Shown: positions 5,664 to 6,858 of the stretch, piece after piece
Layout: each line of letters starts with the position of its first letter
How positions within the stretch are numbered: position 1 is the first letter of the stretch
From: JANNSW01 sp031431235
GTDB lineage: Bacteria; Pseudomonadota; Alphaproteobacteria; Rhizobiales; Hyphomicrobiaceae
NCBI GenBank assembly: GCA_031431235.1
Contig: JANPDA010000029.1
Location: forward strand, 1-6,858
Direction: 5' to 3'
Length of the DNA stretch: 6,858 bases
The notes under the pieces: generated by a model
What the model saw: the letters and a program-made list of their open reading frames with translations, nothing else
Told to the model about the DNA's origin: nothing
Databases searched by the model: none
Position numbers and translations under genes: made by a program

Positions 5664-6858
5664 ATGAGCGAGCATGCCTCGATTGCCGCCAAGACCCGCC
5701 AGGGTCGCCAGGGCCGCCGCGCCGAGCGGGCAAAGCCGGCGATCGGCCCTGCCTACATCACGCGGCGCATCCCCGACTATGAGATGCTGTCCGAGGAAGG
5801 CCTCGCCCAGTTCGATCGCCATGCCGACCTGATCCTGCAGGAGATCGGCATGGAGATCCGCGGCGACGAGGTGGCACTCACCCTCTTCAAGGGTGCGGGC
5901 GCCGATGTGCGGGGCACGCGGGTGCGCTTCGATCCCGGGCACGTGCGGGCGCTCTGCTCGACCGCGCCGGAAGTCTTCACCCAACACGCCCGCAATCCGG
6001 CTCGCTCCGTGCAGATCGGCGGCAAGGCGACCGTGTTCTCGCCCTCCTATGGCTCGCCCTTCGTCTCCGACCTCGACGGCGGACGGCGCTACGGGTCGCT
6101 GAAGGATTTCGAGAATTTTGTGAAGCTCGCCTACATCTCGCCCTGGCTGCACCATTCGGGCGGCACCGTCTGCGAGCCGGTCGAAATCCCCGTCAACAAG
6201 CGGCACATGGACATGGTCTATGCCCATATGCGGCTCTCCGACAAAGCCTTCATGGGGTCGGTCACGGCGCCGGAGCGGGCGCGGGATTCGATCGAGATGT
6301 GCCGGATCCTGTTTGGTAGCGATTTCGTCGACAAGAACTGCGTCATCCTCGGCAACATCAACGTCAACTCGCCGTTGGTCTGGGACGGCATCATGACGGG
6401 CGCGTTGCGCGCCTATGCCGAGGCCAACCAATGCACGGTCGTCGTGCCATTCATCCTCGGTGGCGCGATGGGACCGGTGACGACGGCGGGAGCCCTCGCG
6501 CAGGCCTACGCCGAGGCGATGGTCGGGATTGCCCTCACCCAGCTCGTGCGCAAGGGCTCGCCCGCGATCTTCGGCAATTTCCTCTCCTCGATGAGCTTGC
6601 GCTCGGGCGCGCCGACGTTTGGCATGCCGGAGCCCTCGCTCGCCTACTTCGCATTCGGGCAATTGGCGCGCCGCGCGAAGCTGCCGTTCCGGTTGGGCGG
6701 CGGGCTGACGGCGTCCAAAGCCGTCGACGTGCAGGCGTCCCAGGAAGCCTCCGATACCATGATGGCGACCATGCTCTCGGGCGCCAATTTCGTGTTGCAC
6801 GCGGCAGGCTGGCTCGAGGGCGGCCTCGTCATGAGCTATGAGAAATTCGTGCTCGACG
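5664..6858 (+). CDS. Trimethylamine methyltransferase (MttB) superfamily protein, non-pyrrolysine (3' partial)
   Basis: The frame runs to the right edge with no stop: 398 codons are visible out of the roughly 500 usual for the family. MttB-type proteins are TIM-barrel methyltransferases that move a methyl group from a quaternary or tertiary amine to a corrinoid protein. A basic, Arg-rich N-terminus (about 10-23) is followed by AYITRRIPDYEMLSEEGL, a usual opening of alphaproteobacterial members. Other conserved-looking blocks are FTQHARNPARSV (105-116), HHSGGTVCEP (163-172), GGAMGPVTTAG (266-276), the family hallmark, FGNF (303-306) and LTASKAVDVQASQE (348-361). No in-frame TAG occurs, so it should not carry the pyrrolysine of archaeal MttB; non-Pyl members include glycine betaine methyltransferases. 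No corrinoid protein gene is in the window. ATG 5664 is preferred over ATG 5598 because of GGAGAG and the promoter between them. The substrate is unknown. Confidence 0.92.
   Translation, partial: MSEHASIAAKTRQGRQGRRAERAKPAIGPAYITRRIPDYEMLSEEGLAQFDRHADLILQEIGMEIRGDEVALTLFKGAGADVRGTRVRFDPGHVRALCSTAPEVFTQHARNPARSVQIGGKATVFSPSYGSPFVSDLDGGRRYGSLKDFENFVKLAYISPWLHHSGGTVCEPVEIPVNKRHMDMVYAHMRLSDKAFMGSVTAPERARDSIEMCRILFGSDFVDKNCVILGNINVNSPLVWDGIMTGALRAYAEANQCTVVVPFILGGAMGPVTTAGALAQAYAEAMVGIALTQLVRKGSPAIFGNFLSSMSLRSGAPTFGMPEPSLAYFAFGQLARRAKLPFRLGGGLTASKAVDVQASQEASDTMMATMLSGANFVLHAAGWLEGGLVMSYEKFVLD

Noticed and set aside
5535..6800. A 421-codon open frame on the minus strand opposite the MttB-family gene
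   Set aside because: It is His/Arg/Gly/Asp-rich, resembles no family, and lies fully antisense to a gene with clear conserved motifs. Such shadows are expected in high-GC DNA.
5664..6858. Pyrrolysine-containing MttB
   Set aside because: There is no in-frame TAG in the visible 398 codons, which should cover the position of the Pyl residue in archaeal MttB.
1..6858. CRISPR array, tRNA, insertion sequence or prophage remnant
   Set aside because: No regularly spaced repeats, cloverleaf sequence, transposase-like protein or terminal inverted repeat pair was seen on reading both strands.

Overview
The window is GC-rich, tightly packed bacterial chromosome. Base composition, codon use and protein types suggest an alphaproteobacterium, probably of the Hyphomicrobiales or a related order; this is inferred from style, because no rRNA or other marker gene is present. 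No tRNA, rRNA, insertion sequence, integrase, att site or CRISPR array was seen.

Left block (1-2131, plus strand): the 3' part of a multi-membrane-span GT-C glycosyltransferase (GT87/DUF2029 type) is followed after 6 bp by a family 2 glycosyltransferase of the polyprenol-phosphate sugar type. They look like a co-transcribed pair in which the GT2 would charge a lipid carrier and the GT-C enzyme would move the sugar on the far side of the membrane. Their 3' end overlaps by 19 bp a convergent gene for a membrane-anchored or exported single-domain rhodanese (2113-2703, minus).

Middle block (2704-4028): a 179-bp divergent intergenic region holds a 16-bp near-palindrome and a TTGACA box. It separates the rhodanese gene from a plus-strand gene for a 381-residue protein with PcfJ-like motifs in its C-terminal third. 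Its function is not known, and it is the least understood gene here.

Right block (4029-6858): a minus-strand M20-family amidohydrolase (N-carbamoyl-L-amino acid hydrolase/allantoate amidohydrolase type) is divergent from a plus-strand gene for a trimethylamine methyltransferase (MttB) superfamily protein, which runs off the right edge. The visible MttB frame has no in-frame TAG, so it is of the non-pyrrolysine kind. The 359-bp region between them has a plausible promoter for each gene and two adjacent hairpins. The pairing suggests catabolism of a methylated or ureido nitrogen compound, but the substrate cannot be read from sequence.

Most genes belong to known families. The points deserving a second look are the solitary PcfJ-like gene, the MttB/amidohydrolase pair and the structured region between them. 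I found no convincing evidence of a wholly new multi-gene system.
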